From Haliea sp. E1-2-M8 (GTDB lineage Bacteria > Pseudomonadota > Gammaproteobacteria > Pseudomonadales > Halieaceae): a DNA stretch of 64,000 nucleotides. Positions within the stretch are counted from its first letter, which is position 1, and each line of letters begins with the position of its first letter. The position numbers and the translations under genes were made by a program. The notes under the pieces are model-generated. The model saw only the letters and a list, made by a program, of their open reading frames with translations, was not told where the DNA came from and did not search any database. Shown one piece after another: positions 39,416 to 47,687 of the stretch. The stretch is from the NCBI RefSeq assembly GCF_030649675.1, contig NZ_JAUTDR010000003.1, positions 186,001-250,000 on the forward strand, read 5' to 3'.

Positions 39416-41893
39416 GTGTCCATGACCGCGACACGGATGCTGGCCCGGGACTGGCGCGGCGGCGAGCTGGGCGTGCTGCTGGCGGCCCTGGTGCTGGCGG
39501 TCGCCGTAGTGTCCGGGATCAGCGCCTTTACCACCCGGCTCCAGACCGCGCTGGAGCAGGAGAGCCATCGGTTTCTGGCAGCAGACCGGGTAGTGCGCAG
39601 TGGCAGTGATCTGCCGGCCGAGTGGCTGGCAGAGGCGGAGGGATTGGGCCTGCAGACTGCCCGGATACTGACCTTTCCCTCCATGGTCTACGCCGGCGAC
39701 GACGCGATGGTGTTGGCCTCGGTCAAGGCAGTCAGCTCTGCCTATCCCCTGCGCGGCGAGCTGCGCTTTAGCGAAGAAGCCTTCGGTGCCGTGTTGACCG
39801 CGACCAGCGGCCCGGAGCCGGGGACTGTGTGGCTGGATTCACGCCTGTTTCCATTATTGGACGTCGCCATTGGCGACCGAATCTCGGTGGGCGAGGCGGA
39901 ATTCACGGTGCTGGCGTCGGCCCGCACTGAGCCGGATCAGGGCGGATCCTTTCTCGGTTTCGGCCCCCGGGTGTTGATGCACTACGACGATATTGCCGCC
40001 ACCGGCGTGGTCCAGCCCGGCAGCCGGGTGGAGTATCGCCAGCTCTATGCCGGCGACAGCGCCGCGCTGACGGACTTTGTGGGCTGGCTGCGGCCGCAGC
40101 TGGTGCCCGGTCAGCGCCTGCTGGACGTCAGCGACGGCCAGCCGGGCCTCGGCGATGCGCTGCAGCGGGCAGAGAGCTTCCTGCTGTTGGCCGGCAGCCT
40201 CGGCGTCGTGCTGGCGGGGGTGGCTATTGCCCTGGCCGCACGGCGCTTCAGTGAACGCCACAACGACTACGTTGCGATCATGAAAAGCCTGGGCGCGACT
40301 GCCACCAACATCACCCGCCTCTACGGTAGCAGCCTGTTCCTGCTCGGTCTCATCGCCACCCTGCTGGGCTGCGGCCTGGGCTGGGCTCTGCAGCAAAGCT
40401 TTTTCACCCTGTTCGGGGGGCAATTGCCGGTGCAGCCCGGCCCTGCCGGCTTGCGTCCCTACGGCATCGGTGCGGCGACTGCCCTGGTGTGCCTGCTGTG
40501 CTTTGCCTGGCCACCGTTACGGCGCCTCAGCCTGGCCAGCCCGCTGCGGGTGTTGCGCCGGGACATGCCGCTGGAGCAGCGCCGAACCCTCACCGACTAC
40601 GCGATCGGCCTGGCCGCGGTGAGCGGCCTGATGTGGTGGTACAGCGGCGACTGGAAGCTTACTGCTGCAGTGCTGGCGGGGCTGGCGGCGACGGTGGTGC
40701 TGGGGCTGGTGCTGGCCCTGACCCTGCTGCGTGGCGGCCGTCTGGTGGGCATGAGCGCGGGCAGCGTCTGGCGCCTGGCCTTCGCCGGCCTGCAGCGGCG
40801 CGGCACCGCCAACGCGCTGCAGGTCGTGATTTTCGCCATGGCCATCATGCTGCTGCTGGTGCTGCTGCTGGTGCGCACCTCGCTGATCGACACCTGGCAG
40901 ACCCAGCTTCCCGAAAACACCCCCAACCACTTCGCGCTCAATATCGCGCCGGAGGAAGTACAGGGCGTGGAGCAGATCCTGCGCGCCCGGGAGGTTCCCG
41001 GGGCCGCGCTGTCACCGATGATTCGCGGCCGTATCCTGACCGTCAATGGTGAGGATCTGCCGCCGCGGGAGGAGGCAGAGCAAGGGGGGCCGCGCCAGCG
41101 CGAGGCCAATTTTACCTGGTCCGATGAACTGCCAGCGGACAACACCCTGGTACAGGGAGAGTGGTGGGGCCCCCAGAGCGATGCCAGGGAAGTGTCATTG
41201 GAGCGTGAGTTTGCCGAGCGGTTTGGTGTCGCGCTCGGCGATCGCATCGGTTTCCAGGTGGGCTCCGAGCCCTTCGAGGCCACCGTGACCAGTATCCGCG
41301 AACTGGACTGGCAATCCTTCAATCCCAACTTCTGGCTGGTGTTTCCGCCAAGGCTGCTGGCTTCCTACCCGGCGACCTTCATGACCAGTTTCTACCTGGA
41401 GCCGGAGCAAAAGCCCTTCCTCAACCAGTTCATTCGTCGCTTTCCGACGGTGACAGTGGTCGAGATGGATGTGGTGGTGGCACAGGTCCGCGGCATCATC
41501 AGCCAGGTGTCGGCAGCGGTGGAGCTGGTGCTGGCGGTGATCATGGCCGCCGGGGCCCTGGTGCTGGTGGCCGGGGTCCAGGCCAGCGTCGATGCCCGCA
41601 TGCACGAGAGTTCGATTCTCCGCGCCCTGGGTGCGTGCCGGCGGCTGGTACTGGGAGGCCTGCTGATCGAGTTTGCCGCCATGGGGCTGTTCGCCGGCCT
41701 GCTGGCCACGGTCGCGGCGGAGCTGTCGGTCTATATCCTGCAGGCGCAGGTGATGGGCATGCAGTACGCGCCCTCGCCCTGGGTGTGGCCGGTGGGGATT
41801 GTGGTGGGTACGGTGCTGATTGCCGGTCTCGGCGTATTCAGCTGTCGCAAGGTGGTTTCCAGCCCGCCGCTGGCGGTGTTGCGGGATCTCTGA
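39416..41893 (+). CDS. ybbP: FtsX-like ABC transporter permease YbbP
   Basis: An 825-residue inner-membrane permease with two FtsX-type membrane blocks (about 250-460 and 700-820) and a large periplasmic domain after the first helix, typical of MacB-like mechanotransmission permeases. It starts GTG at 39416 (ATG at 39422 also possible). Partner of YbbA 3 bp upstream. The C-terminus reads SSPPLAVLRDL, the usual end of the family. It is followed by the REP array. Confidence 0.92.
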   Translation: MSMTATRMLARDWRGGELGVLLAALVLAVAVVSGISAFTTRLQTALEQESHRFLAADRVVRSGSDLPAEWLAEAEGLGLQTARILTFPSMVYAGDDAMVLASVKAVSSAYPLRGELRFSEEAFGAVLTATSGPEPGTVWLDSRLFPLLDVAIGDRISVGEAEFTVLASARTEPDQGGSFLGFGPRVLMHYDDIAATGVVQPGSRVEYRQLYAGDSAALTDFVGWLRPQLVPGQRLLDVSDGQPGLGDALQRAESFLLLAGSLGVVLAGVAIALAARRFSERHNDYVAIMKSLGATATNITRLYGSSLFLLGLIATLLGCGLGWALQQSFFTLFGGQLPVQPGPAGLRPYGIGAATALVCLLCFAWPPLRRLSLASPLRVLRRDMPLEQRRTLTDYAIGLAAVSGLMWWYSGDWKLTAAVLAGLAATVVLGLVLALTLLRGGRLVGMSAGSVWRLAFAGLQRRGTANALQVVIFAMAIMLLLVLLLVRTSLIDTWQTQLPENTPNHFALNIAPEEVQGVEQILRAREVPGAALSPMIRGRILTVNGEDLPPREEAEQGGPRQREANFTWSDELPADNTLVQGEWWGPQSDAREVSLEREFAERFGVALGDRIGFQVGSEPFEATVTSIRELDWQSFNPNFWLVFPPRLLASYPATFMTSFYLEPEQKPFLNQFIRRFPTVTVVEMDVVVAQVRGIISQVSAAVELVLAVIMAAGALVLVAGVQASVDARMHESSILRALGACRRLVLGGLLIEFAAMGLFAGLLATVAAELSVYILQAQVMGMQYAPSPWVWPVGIVVGTVLIAGLGVFSCRKVVSSPPLAVLRDL

Positions 41894-41904
41894 CCCGCCC
41901 ACCT

Positions 41905-42272
41905 GTAGGAGCGCACTCCGTGCGCGATCGCCCGCGGACAAGGTGAATGGCCGCGTAGCGGACAGAGAAGGTGGCCTGGGCCAGCGGGCTCCTACCTGTG
42001 ATCGCCCGCGGACAAGGTGAATGGCCGCGTAGCGGACAGAGAAGGTGGCCTGGGCCAGCGGGCTCCTACCTGTGATCGCCCGCGGACAAGGTGAATGGCC
42101 GCGTAGCGGACAGAGAAGGTGGCCTGGGCCAGCGGGCTCCTACCTGTGATCGCCCGCGGACAAGGTGAATGGCCGCGTAGCGGACAGAGAAGGTGGCCTG
42201 GGCCAGCGGGCTCCTACCTGTGATCGCCCGCGGAGCGGGCTCCTACCAGTAGGAGCGCACTCTGTGCGCGAT
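41905..42272. repeat. REP cluster with four 74-bp loop-expanded units
   Basis: This fills the 406-bp gene-free gap 41894-42299. Left edge: GTAGGAGCGCAC with GCGCAC/GTGCGC stem (41905-41931). Core: four identical 74-bp units starting at 41929, 42003, 42077 and 42151, ending 42224. In each unit the REP stem CGCCCGC/GCGGGC encloses about 47 bases carrying two small palindromes (CCGCGTAGCGG and TGGCCTGGGCCA). Right edge: an ordinary short REP (42222-42246) and an inverted one (42249-42272) meeting at CTCCTACCAGTAGGAG. It lies after ybbP and before the convergent TetR gene. No gene is seen inside. Confidence 0.92.
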
Positions 42273-42299
42273 GGTGTTCAGTGACCGGGTGGTCTGCCC

Positions 42300-42929
42300 T
42301 CAGGGAGTGGCCGCGTGGCTGCTGCTGATACCTGCGATAAAGGTTTGCACCCCGAGCTCGACCTGGCGGGGGAGATCGATGTGGCGCTGGAACAGTTCCG
42401 GCGCATCCACCAGCAGGGTAGCCAGGCCGTGGATGCCGGCCCAGGCAGCGTTGGTGAGATAGGCCAGGTCCTGCTGGCGGAAAATTCCCTGTTCGATACC
42501 GCGGCGCAGGATGGACTGGACCTGCTGGAATGTGTCCCGGCTCGCCTCGCGCAGTTCCGGATGGGAGTCCGGGTGCACGGAGGGGCCGAACATCAGCTTG
42601 AACATTTGCGGATACTGGCCCGCATAGGCCACATAGGCATGGGCCAGGGCCTGTAGCTGTTCACGAGGGCAGTCTTCGGTGGCCGCGGCTGCGTCACGCA
42701 GGCTGGACAGGAGACGCCGGTAACCAACGGTGGCCATGGCGGCCAGCAGGTCGCCCTTGTCGCTGAAGTGGCGGTAGGGCGCGGTCTGGGACACGCCGAT
42801 GCCGCGGGCCAGCGCCCGCAGGCTGAGAGCTTCCACGCCCTGGGTTTCCAGCTCCTCGACCGCTGTGTCCAGCAGTTCCGCGCGCAGGTTGCCGTGGTGA
42901 TAGCTTTTTTGTCCGGCCTCTTGCCTCAC
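42300..42929 (-). CDS. TetR/AcrR family regulator
   Basis: A 209-residue regulator. The N-terminal helix-turn-helix begins [14 protein letters not shown] and has the recognition helix in [15 protein letters not shown]. The C-terminal ligand/dimer region carries QMFKLMFGP, fitting the WHG/TetR_C_13-like group. A near-palindromic AGTGCTCAAAGTATCAGG / AGTTTGAGCACT surrounds its start (about 42931-42962: GTGCTCAAA and TTTGAGCAC arms), a likely self-operator that also adjoins the malate dehydrogenase stop. Confidence 0.9.
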   Translation of the reverse strand: MRQEAGQKSYHHGNLRAELLDTAVEELETQGVEALSLRALARGIGVSQTAPYRHFSDKGDLLAAMATVGYRRLLSSLRDAAAATEDCPREQLQALAHAYVAYAGQYPQMFKLMFGPSVHPDSHPELREASRDTFQQVQSILRRGIEQGIFRQQDLAYLTNAAWAGIHGLATLLVDAPELFQRHIDLPRQVELGVQTFIAGISSSHAATP

Positions 42930-42931
42930 GT

Positions 42932-42961
42932 AGTGCTCAAAGTATCAGGTAGTTTGAGCAC
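42932..42961. promoter_or_regulatory. Candidate TetR operator (inverted repeat)
   Basis: Arms AGTGCTCAAA and GTTTGAGCACT (with the shared core GTGCTCAAA/TTTGAGCAC) are separated by about ten bases just upstream of the TetR start codon. The position and symmetry fit autoregulation by the adjoining TetR protein. The right arm touches the malate dehydrogenase stop. Confidence 0.5.
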
Positions 42962-43941
42962 TAGGGCAGCAGGTGCTGAACGCCGTCCCGCTCCTCGGTC
43001 AGTTCCCGTTCCGTGGCCTGCATCTTCAGGCGGCTGAAGTCACCGACCTCGACGCCCTGGACGATCTCCCAGTTGCCGTCCTTGCAGCGGCAGGGGAAGG
43101 AGTAGATCAGGCCTTCGGTAATGTCGTAGGAACCGTCGGAGTAGACGCCCATGGAGACCCAGTCATCGCCCTCGGTGCCCAGCGCCCAGGAGCGCATGTG
43201 GTCGATGGCGGCATTCGCCGCAGAGGCGGCGGAGGAGGCGCCGCGGGCCTTGATGATTGCCGCGCCGCGCTGCTGCACAGTGGGGATGAAATCGTTCTCG
43301 TACCAGCTCTGCTCAATCAGGGAAATCGCTTTCTCGCCGCTGACCTCGGCGTTGAACAGATCCGGGTACTGGGTGGCGGAATGGTTGCCCCAGATGGTCA
43401 TCTTGGTGACATCGTTGACGGTCTTGCCGGTTTTCTGGGCAATCTGGCTCATGGCGCGGTTGTGATCCAGGCGCGTCATGGCAGTGAAGTTGCGGGGGTT
43501 GATGTCCGGCGCGTTGCGCTGGGTGATCAGGGCATTGGTGTTGGCGGGGTTGCCCACCACCAGCACCTTGATATTGCGGCTGGCGTGGGCATCGATGGCT
43601 TTACCCTGGACCGAGAAGATTGCGGCGTTGGCTTCCAGCAGGTCCTTGCGCTCCATGCCGGGACCGCGCGGGCGCGCCCCGACCAGCAGGGCGTAGTCGG
43701 CGTCCCTGAAGGCGACGTTCGGGTCGTCACTGCAGATGGTCTCCACCAGCAGCGGGAAGGCACAGTCGTCCAGCTCCATCTTGACACCGTTCAGGGCTTC
43801 CATTGCCGGGGCGATGTCCAGCAGCTGCAGGATCACGGGCTGGTCGTCGCCCAGCATGTTGCCTGCGGCAATGCGGAACAGCAGCGCGTAGCCAATCTGG
43901 CCAGCGGCGCCGGTAACGGTTACTCGAACGGGTGCTTTCAT
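42961..43941 (-). CDS. mdh: Malate dehydrogenase
   Basis: A 326-residue NAD-dependent malate dehydrogenase of the LDH/MDH superfamily, of the kind with [17 protein letters not shown] at the N-terminus. The substrate loop is [15 protein letters not shown], followed by [11 protein letters not shown], and the catalytic His is in [11 protein letters not shown]. It oxidises malate to oxaloacetate in the TCA cycle. The start at 43941 ([11 protein letters not shown]) gives the standard length; the longer frame upstream lacks homology. Divergent from ttcA across 128 bp. Confidence 0.96.
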   Translation of the reverse strand: MKAPVRVTVTGAAGQIGYALLFRIAAGNMLGDDQPVILQLLDIAPAMEALNGVKMELDDCAFPLLVETICSDDPNVAFRDADYALLVGARPRGPGMERKDLLEANAAIFSVQGKAIDAHASRNIKVLVVGNPANTNALITQRNAPDINPRNFTAMTRLDHNRAMSQIAQKTGKTVNDVTKMTIWGNHSATQYPDLFNAEVSGEKAISLIEQSWYENDFIPTVQQRGAAIIKARGASSAASAANAAIDHMRSWALGTEGDDWVSMGVYSDGSYDITEGLIYSFPCRCKDGNWEIVQGVEVGDFSRLKMQATERELTEERDGVQHLLP

Positions 43942-44006
43942 CGGCGGAGTTTCCTCAAAGTTCGGGAGAATAGGCATTTCGGGGGCGACATTGTCGAGTG
44001 AAACGG

Positions 44007-44035
44007 GTGAAAAAACAACCCGCTGCCTGTAAAAT
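44007..44035 (+). promoter_or_regulatory. Possible ttcA promoter
   Basis: GTGAAA and TAAAAT are separated by 17 bp. The -10 is close to consensus and the -35 is partial. A transcript starting near 44042 would exclude an ATG at 44034 as start and supports GTG 44070 for ttcA. Confidence 0.4.
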
Positions 44036-44069
44036 GCGCAGCCACACATGGACCCGAAGCAGGCAGGTA

Positions 44070-44912
44070 GTGCGCGAACTTTCCCGAAAAGAACGGCTGG
44101 AATTCAACAAGTTGCAGAAGCGTTTGCGGCGCAATGTGGGCAATGCCATCGCCGACTACAACATGATCGAAGCCGGCGACAGGGTTATGGTCTGCCTGTC
44201 CGGGGGCAAGGATTCCTACGCCATGCTGGACGTGCTGCTGGCGCTGCGGGTGAGCGCGCCCATCGACTTCGAGCTGGTGGCGGTGAACCTGGATCAGAAG
44301 CAGCCCGGTTTTCCGGAGGAAGTACTGCCGGCCTGGCTGGCGCAGCTGGACATTCCCTACTACATCCTGGAAAAGGATACCTACAGCATCGTCCGCGAGG
44401 TCATCCCCGAGGGCAAGACCACCTGTGGTCTGTGCTCGCGCCTGCGCCGGGGCAGTCTGTACGGCTTCGCCCGGGATATCGGCGCCAGCAAAATCGCGCT
44501 GGGCCACCATCGCGACGATATTGTCGAAACCCTGTTTCTGAACATGTTCTTCGGCGGCAGCCTCAAGGCCATGCCGCCCAAGCTGCTGTCCGACGATGGC
44601 CGCAATGTCGTGATCCGGCCCATGGCGTATTGCAAGGAAAAGGACCTGGTAGCCTATGCCGACTACAAGGCCTTCCCCATCATTCCCTGCAATCTCTGCG
44701 GCTCCCAGGAGAACCTGCAACGGGTGCAGATCAAGCAGATGCTGAAGGATTGGGAGCGGCAGTATCCGGGGCGCACGGAGACCATTTTTCGCAGTATTTG
44801 CAATGTCGCTCCCTCGCAATTGGCGGACACCGCACTGTTCGACTTCAGCAGCCTGCGCGCCGAAGTTGACCGGGACCTCCATTTACCCGCCATTCGCGCA
44901 GTCAACCTCTAG
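44070..44912 (+). CDS. ttcA: tRNA 2-thiocytidine(32) synthetase TtcA
   Basis: A 280-residue PP-loop ATPase that thiolates cytidine 32 of some tRNAs, using a 4Fe-4S cluster. SGGKDS is the PP-loop; the CGLC of [12 protein letters not shown] and the Cys of IPCNLCGSQ are the cluster/active cysteines. GTG 44070 after AGGCAGG aligns with the E. coli N-terminus ([21 protein letters not shown]). Upstream in-frame ATG 44034 and GTG 43998 are less likely. It runs straight into ccmA with no gap and may be co-transcribed. Confidence 0.93.
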   Translation: MRELSRKERLEFNKLQKRLRRNVGNAIADYNMIEAGDRVMVCLSGGKDSYAMLDVLLALRVSAPIDFELVAVNLDQKQPGFPEEVLPAWLAQLDIPYYILEKDTYSIVREVIPEGKTTCGLCSRLRRGSLYGFARDIGASKIALGHHRDDIVETLFLNMFFGGSLKAMPPKLLSDDGRNVVIRPMAYCKEKDLVAYADYKAFPIIPCNLCGSQENLQRVQIKQMLKDWERQYPGRTETIFRSICNVAPSQLADTALFDFSSLRAEVDRDLHLPAIRAVNL

Positions 44913-45533
44913 GTGAGGGCGTACGCGGCCCCCGGCGGGGCACTGCTGGAGGCGGAGGGCCTGAGCCTCGAGCGGGGTGGGCGCCAGCTGTTCAGCGGCA
45001 TTGACCTGCAAGTGGGGCCGGGCGAGCTGGTGCAAATCGAGGGCGCCAACGGCGCCGGCAAGACAAGCCTGCTGCGGATCTTGGCGGGGCTCTCCCGCTA
45101 CGGCTATAGCGGCCGTGTCAGCCGCCATGCGCCGCAACTCTTCCTCGGCCACCACAGTGCGGTCAAGGGCCTGCTAAGCCCGCGCGAAAACCTGGCCTGG
45201 CACATCGCCGGCGAAGCTGAATTCAGTGCCGGCGAAATTGACCAGGCGCTGGCTGCAGTAGGCCTGTATGGCTATGAAGATGTGCCCAGCCATGCGCTCT
45301 CCGCCGGCCAGCACCGGCGGGTCAACCTGGCCCGGTTGTATTTGTCCCGGGCTCCCCTGTGGCTGCTGGACGAACCCTTCACTGCGATTGATCGCAGCGG
45401 CGTTGCCGAGCTGGAGGCGCACCTGGCCCTGCATCTGGCGGCGGGAGGTTCGGTGTTGCTGACCTCCCACCAGCTGGTGGCGGTGCCGTACCCCCTGCTG
45501 CGGCTGGACCTGGCCACGGGCCTGCTGCAATGA
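44913..45533 (+). CDS. ccmA: Cytochrome c biogenesis ATPase CcmA
   Basis: A 206-residue ABC ATPase with Walker A GANGAGKTS, signature-like LSAGQHRRV and Walker B LWLLDEPF. With CcmB it energises release of holo-CcmE from CcmC/D in System I haem delivery. GTG start directly after the ttcA stop (TAGGTG); overlaps ccmB by four bases. First gene of a complete ccmABCDEFGHI set. Confidence 0.95.
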   Translation: MRAYAAPGGALLEAEGLSLERGGRQLFSGIDLQVGPGELVQIEGANGAGKTSLLRILAGLSRYGYSGRVSRHAPQLFLGHHSAVKGLLSPRENLAWHIAGEAEFSAGEIDQALAAVGLYGYEDVPSHALSAGQHRRVNLARLYLSRAPLWLLDEPFTAIDRSGVAELEAHLALHLAAGGSVLLTSHQLVAVPYPLLRLDLATGLLQ

Positions 45534-46216
45534 GGGCCGCCAGCAGCGCCGCGTTCTGTGCTCGTCTGCTGCGACGGCAGCTGGTGCTGGGCCTCCGCCG
45601 GCCGGTGGAGATTGGCAACCCGCTGCTGTTTTTCGCCATGGTGATTGCGCTGTTTCCGCTGGGGCTGGGGCCCGCACCGGACACCCTGGCGGCTTTTGCC
45701 CCCGGCATTCTCTGGATTGTGGCCCTGTTGTCGAATCTGCTGACCTCCGAGGGCGTATTTCGCGGCGATTTCGAGGACGGCAGTCTGGAACAGCTGCTGC
45801 TGGCGCCCCAGCCCCTGTATTTTTCGGTGCTGGCCTATGTGCTGGCGCAATGGCTGCTGACCGGTTTCCTGCTCGGACTGCTGTCGCCCCTGTTTGCACT
45901 GATGCTGGGGCTGGAGCCTGCGGCCATCCCGGCGCTGGCGGGCAGCCTGCTGCTGGGCACTGCGGTGCTGAGCCTGGTGGGCGGTATAGGCGCGGCGCTC
46001 ACGGTCGGGCTGCGGCGTGGCGGCATGCTGATTTCCCTGCTGATCCTGCCGTTTTACATGCCGGTACTGATCTTTGGCAGCGGCGCGGTGCAGGCGGCGT
46101 TGGCGGGCGCCCCGGCGGCGCCTTACCTGGCCATTCTTGGTGCCATGCTGTGCATGGCAGTGGCCCTGGCGCCGCTGGCGATTGCCGCCGGCCTGCGGAT
46201 CAGCGCCGACACCTGA
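45530..46216 (+). CDS. ccmB: Haem exporter permease CcmB
   Basis: A 228-residue inner-membrane protein with six hydrophobic helices, starting MRAASSAAFCARLLRRQLVLGLRR. Conserved NPLLFFAMVIALFPLGLGP and FEDGSLEQLLLAP blocks identify CcmB. Membrane partner of CcmA. ATGA overlap with ccmA. A 57-bp gap to ccmC carries a promoter-like sequence. Confidence 0.95.
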   Translation: MRAASSAAFCARLLRRQLVLGLRRPVEIGNPLLFFAMVIALFPLGLGPAPDTLAAFAPGILWIVALLSNLLTSEGVFRGDFEDGSLEQLLLAPQPLYFSVLAYVLAQWLLTGFLLGLLSPLFALMLGLEPAAIPALAGSLLLGTAVLSLVGGIGAALTVGLRRGGMLISLLILPFYMPVLIFGSGAVQAALAGAPAAPYLAILGAMLCMAVALAPLAIAAGLRISADT

Positions 46217-46236
46217 GCGATTTCCGCCGAATCACA

Positions 46237-46264
46237 TTGTTCGGCGCCCGGGTCGCTGTATAAT
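46237..46264 (+). promoter_or_regulatory. Internal promoter before ccmC
   Basis: TTGTTC, a 16-bp spacer and a perfect TATAAT end 9 bp before the ccmC ATG. Transcripts would begin around 46271, giving a nearly leaderless ccmC message; consistently, no Shine-Dalgarno precedes the ATG. Confidence 0.5.
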
Positions 46265-46273
46265 TGCCCGCCT

Positions 46274-47020
46274 ATGTGGTCCCTCTTCCATAAGTTTGGT
46301 TCTCCTCCCTGGCTCTATCGCCTGTCCGGGTCCATCCTTCGTTGGCTGTTGCCCATTACGGTTATCGCGTTGGTCGTCGGAGCTGTGTGGGGAGTCCTGT
46401 TCACCCCGCCTGACTTTCGCCAGGGCAACAGCTACCGCATTATCTACATTCACGTGCCGGCAGCGGTGGTCGCCCTCGCCGGTTACTATGTGATGGCAAT
46501 TGCCGGTGCGGTGAGCCTGATCTGGCGGATGAAGATGGCGGACGTCGCCATGCGCGCCTGTGCGCCGATCGGCGCCGCGCTGACCTTCGTTGCCCTGGTT
46601 ACCGGCAGTATCTGGGGCAAGCCTACCTGGGGCACCTGGTGGGTGTGGGATGCGCGTATTACTTCCATGCTGATCCTGTTCTTTCTCTACCTCGGGGTGA
46701 TTGCCCTGTACGAGGCCTATGAAAACAAGGAGCTGGCGGCCAAGGCCTGCGCGGTACTGAGTCTGGTCGGGACGGTGAACATTCCGATCATTTATAAGTC
46801 AGTTGATTGGTGGTACAGCCTGCATCAGCCGGCTTCGATCAAATTCACCGGAGACACGACCATCGATCCGAGCATGCTCTACCCGTTGCTGTTCATGATC
46901 ATTTCTTTCTACGCGCTGTTCACCTGTGCGCTGTTGCTGAACATGCGCGCGGAAATCCTGCAGCGCGAGCAGCGGACGGCCTGGGTCAGGCGGCTGGCGG
47001 GGTCGGGAGAGCGGGACTGA
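46274..47020 (+). CDS. ccmC: Haem lyase/handling protein CcmC
   Basis: A 248-residue six-helix inner-membrane protein with the tryptophan-rich WWD motif WGTWWVWDARITS, flanked by conserved histidines (IHVPAAVV, SLHQPASIK). It loads haem onto CcmE. The start MWSLFHKFGSPPWLYRLSG matches E. coli CcmC. No Shine-Dalgarno is seen upstream, but a strong -10 lies 10 bp before. It overlaps ccmD by one base. Confidence 0.96.
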   Translation: MWSLFHKFGSPPWLYRLSGSILRWLLPITVIALVVGAVWGVLFTPPDFRQGNSYRIIYIHVPAAVVALAGYYVMAIAGAVSLIWRMKMADVAMRACAPIGAALTFVALVTGSIWGKPTWGTWWVWDARITSMLILFFLYLGVIALYEAYENKELAAKACAVLSLVGTVNIPIIYKSVDWWYSLHQPASIKFTGDTTIDPSMLYPLLFMIISFYALFTCALLLNMRAEILQREQRTAWVRRLAGSGERD

Positions 47021-47220
47021 TGTATTTTGAAACCCTGGCTGCGGCCCTGCAGATGGATGGCCACGGTGCCTTTGTCTGGTCTGCCTATCTGATTACACTT
47101 GGGGTTATCGCGTTCATCCTGTACGCACCAAAGCGCCGCGAGAAGCGCTTTCTGCGGCAACTGGAAGGACAAATCAGGCGCAGCGGTGGCCAGGTCGCCG
47201 GCGCTATCAAGGAGGTTTGA
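47020..47220 (+). CDS. ccmD: Haem exporter accessory protein CcmD
   Basis: A 66-residue single-pass protein: [16 protein letters not shown], a hydrophobic helix ([19 protein letters not shown]) and a basic tail ([18 protein letters not shown]). It stabilises the CcmC-CcmE complex. Overlaps one base with ccmC and one with ccmE. Confidence 0.92.
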   Translation: MYFETLAAALQMDGHGAFVWSAYLITLGVIAFILYAPKRREKRFLRQLEGQIRRSGGQVAGAIKEV

Positions 47221-47687
47221 TGCACCCTGTTCGCAAGCAGCGCCTGTACCTTGTCCTGTTCCTGGTGTTCTTCTCCACGGCCGCGGTCGGCCTGGTCGCC
47301 TATGCCCTGCGTGGCAATATCAACCTGTTCTACCCGCCGGTGGAAGTCGCCGAGGGCCTCGCTCCCGTGGGCCAGACTATCCGCGTGGGTGGCATGGTGG
47401 TGGACGGCAGCGTCCAGCGCAGCAGCGACAGCCTGGAAGTCCGCTTCGAGGTGACGGATTACGAAGCTGTGGTGCCCGTGGTCTATACCGGTATCCTGCC
47501 GGATCTGTTCGGTGAAGGGCAGGGCGCGGTGGCCTCGGGCAAGCTGGATGAAAACGGTGTGCTGCAGGCCGCGGAAGTCCTGGCCAAGCACGACGAGAAC
47601 TACATGCCGCCGGAAGTGGCGGAGGCGCTGGAGGCATCGAAAGCGAGAATGGCTGGACAGGCCGCGAAGCAGGAGTATGCGCAATGA
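47220..47687 (+). CDS. ccmE: Haem chaperone CcmE
   Basis: A 155-residue periplasmic-facing OB-fold protein with an N-terminal anchor ([21 protein letters not shown]). The haem-binding His is in [13 protein letters not shown]. It carries haem from CcmC to CcmF. Strong Shine-Dalgarno AAGGAGG precedes the ATG at 47220. Overlaps ccmF by four bases. Confidence 0.95.
   Translation: MHPVRKQRLYLVLFLVFFSTAAVGLVAYALRGNINLFYPPVEVAEGLAPVGQTIRVGGMVVDGSVQRSSDSLEVRFEVTDYEAVVPVVYTGILPDLFGEGQGAVASGKLDENGVLQAAEVLAKHDENYMPPEVAEALEASKARMAGQAAKQEYAQ

Noticed and set aside
41929-42224. CRISPR-like regular spacing
   Set aside because: All 74 bases of each period are identical, so there are repeats but no variable spacers; no cas genes nearby.
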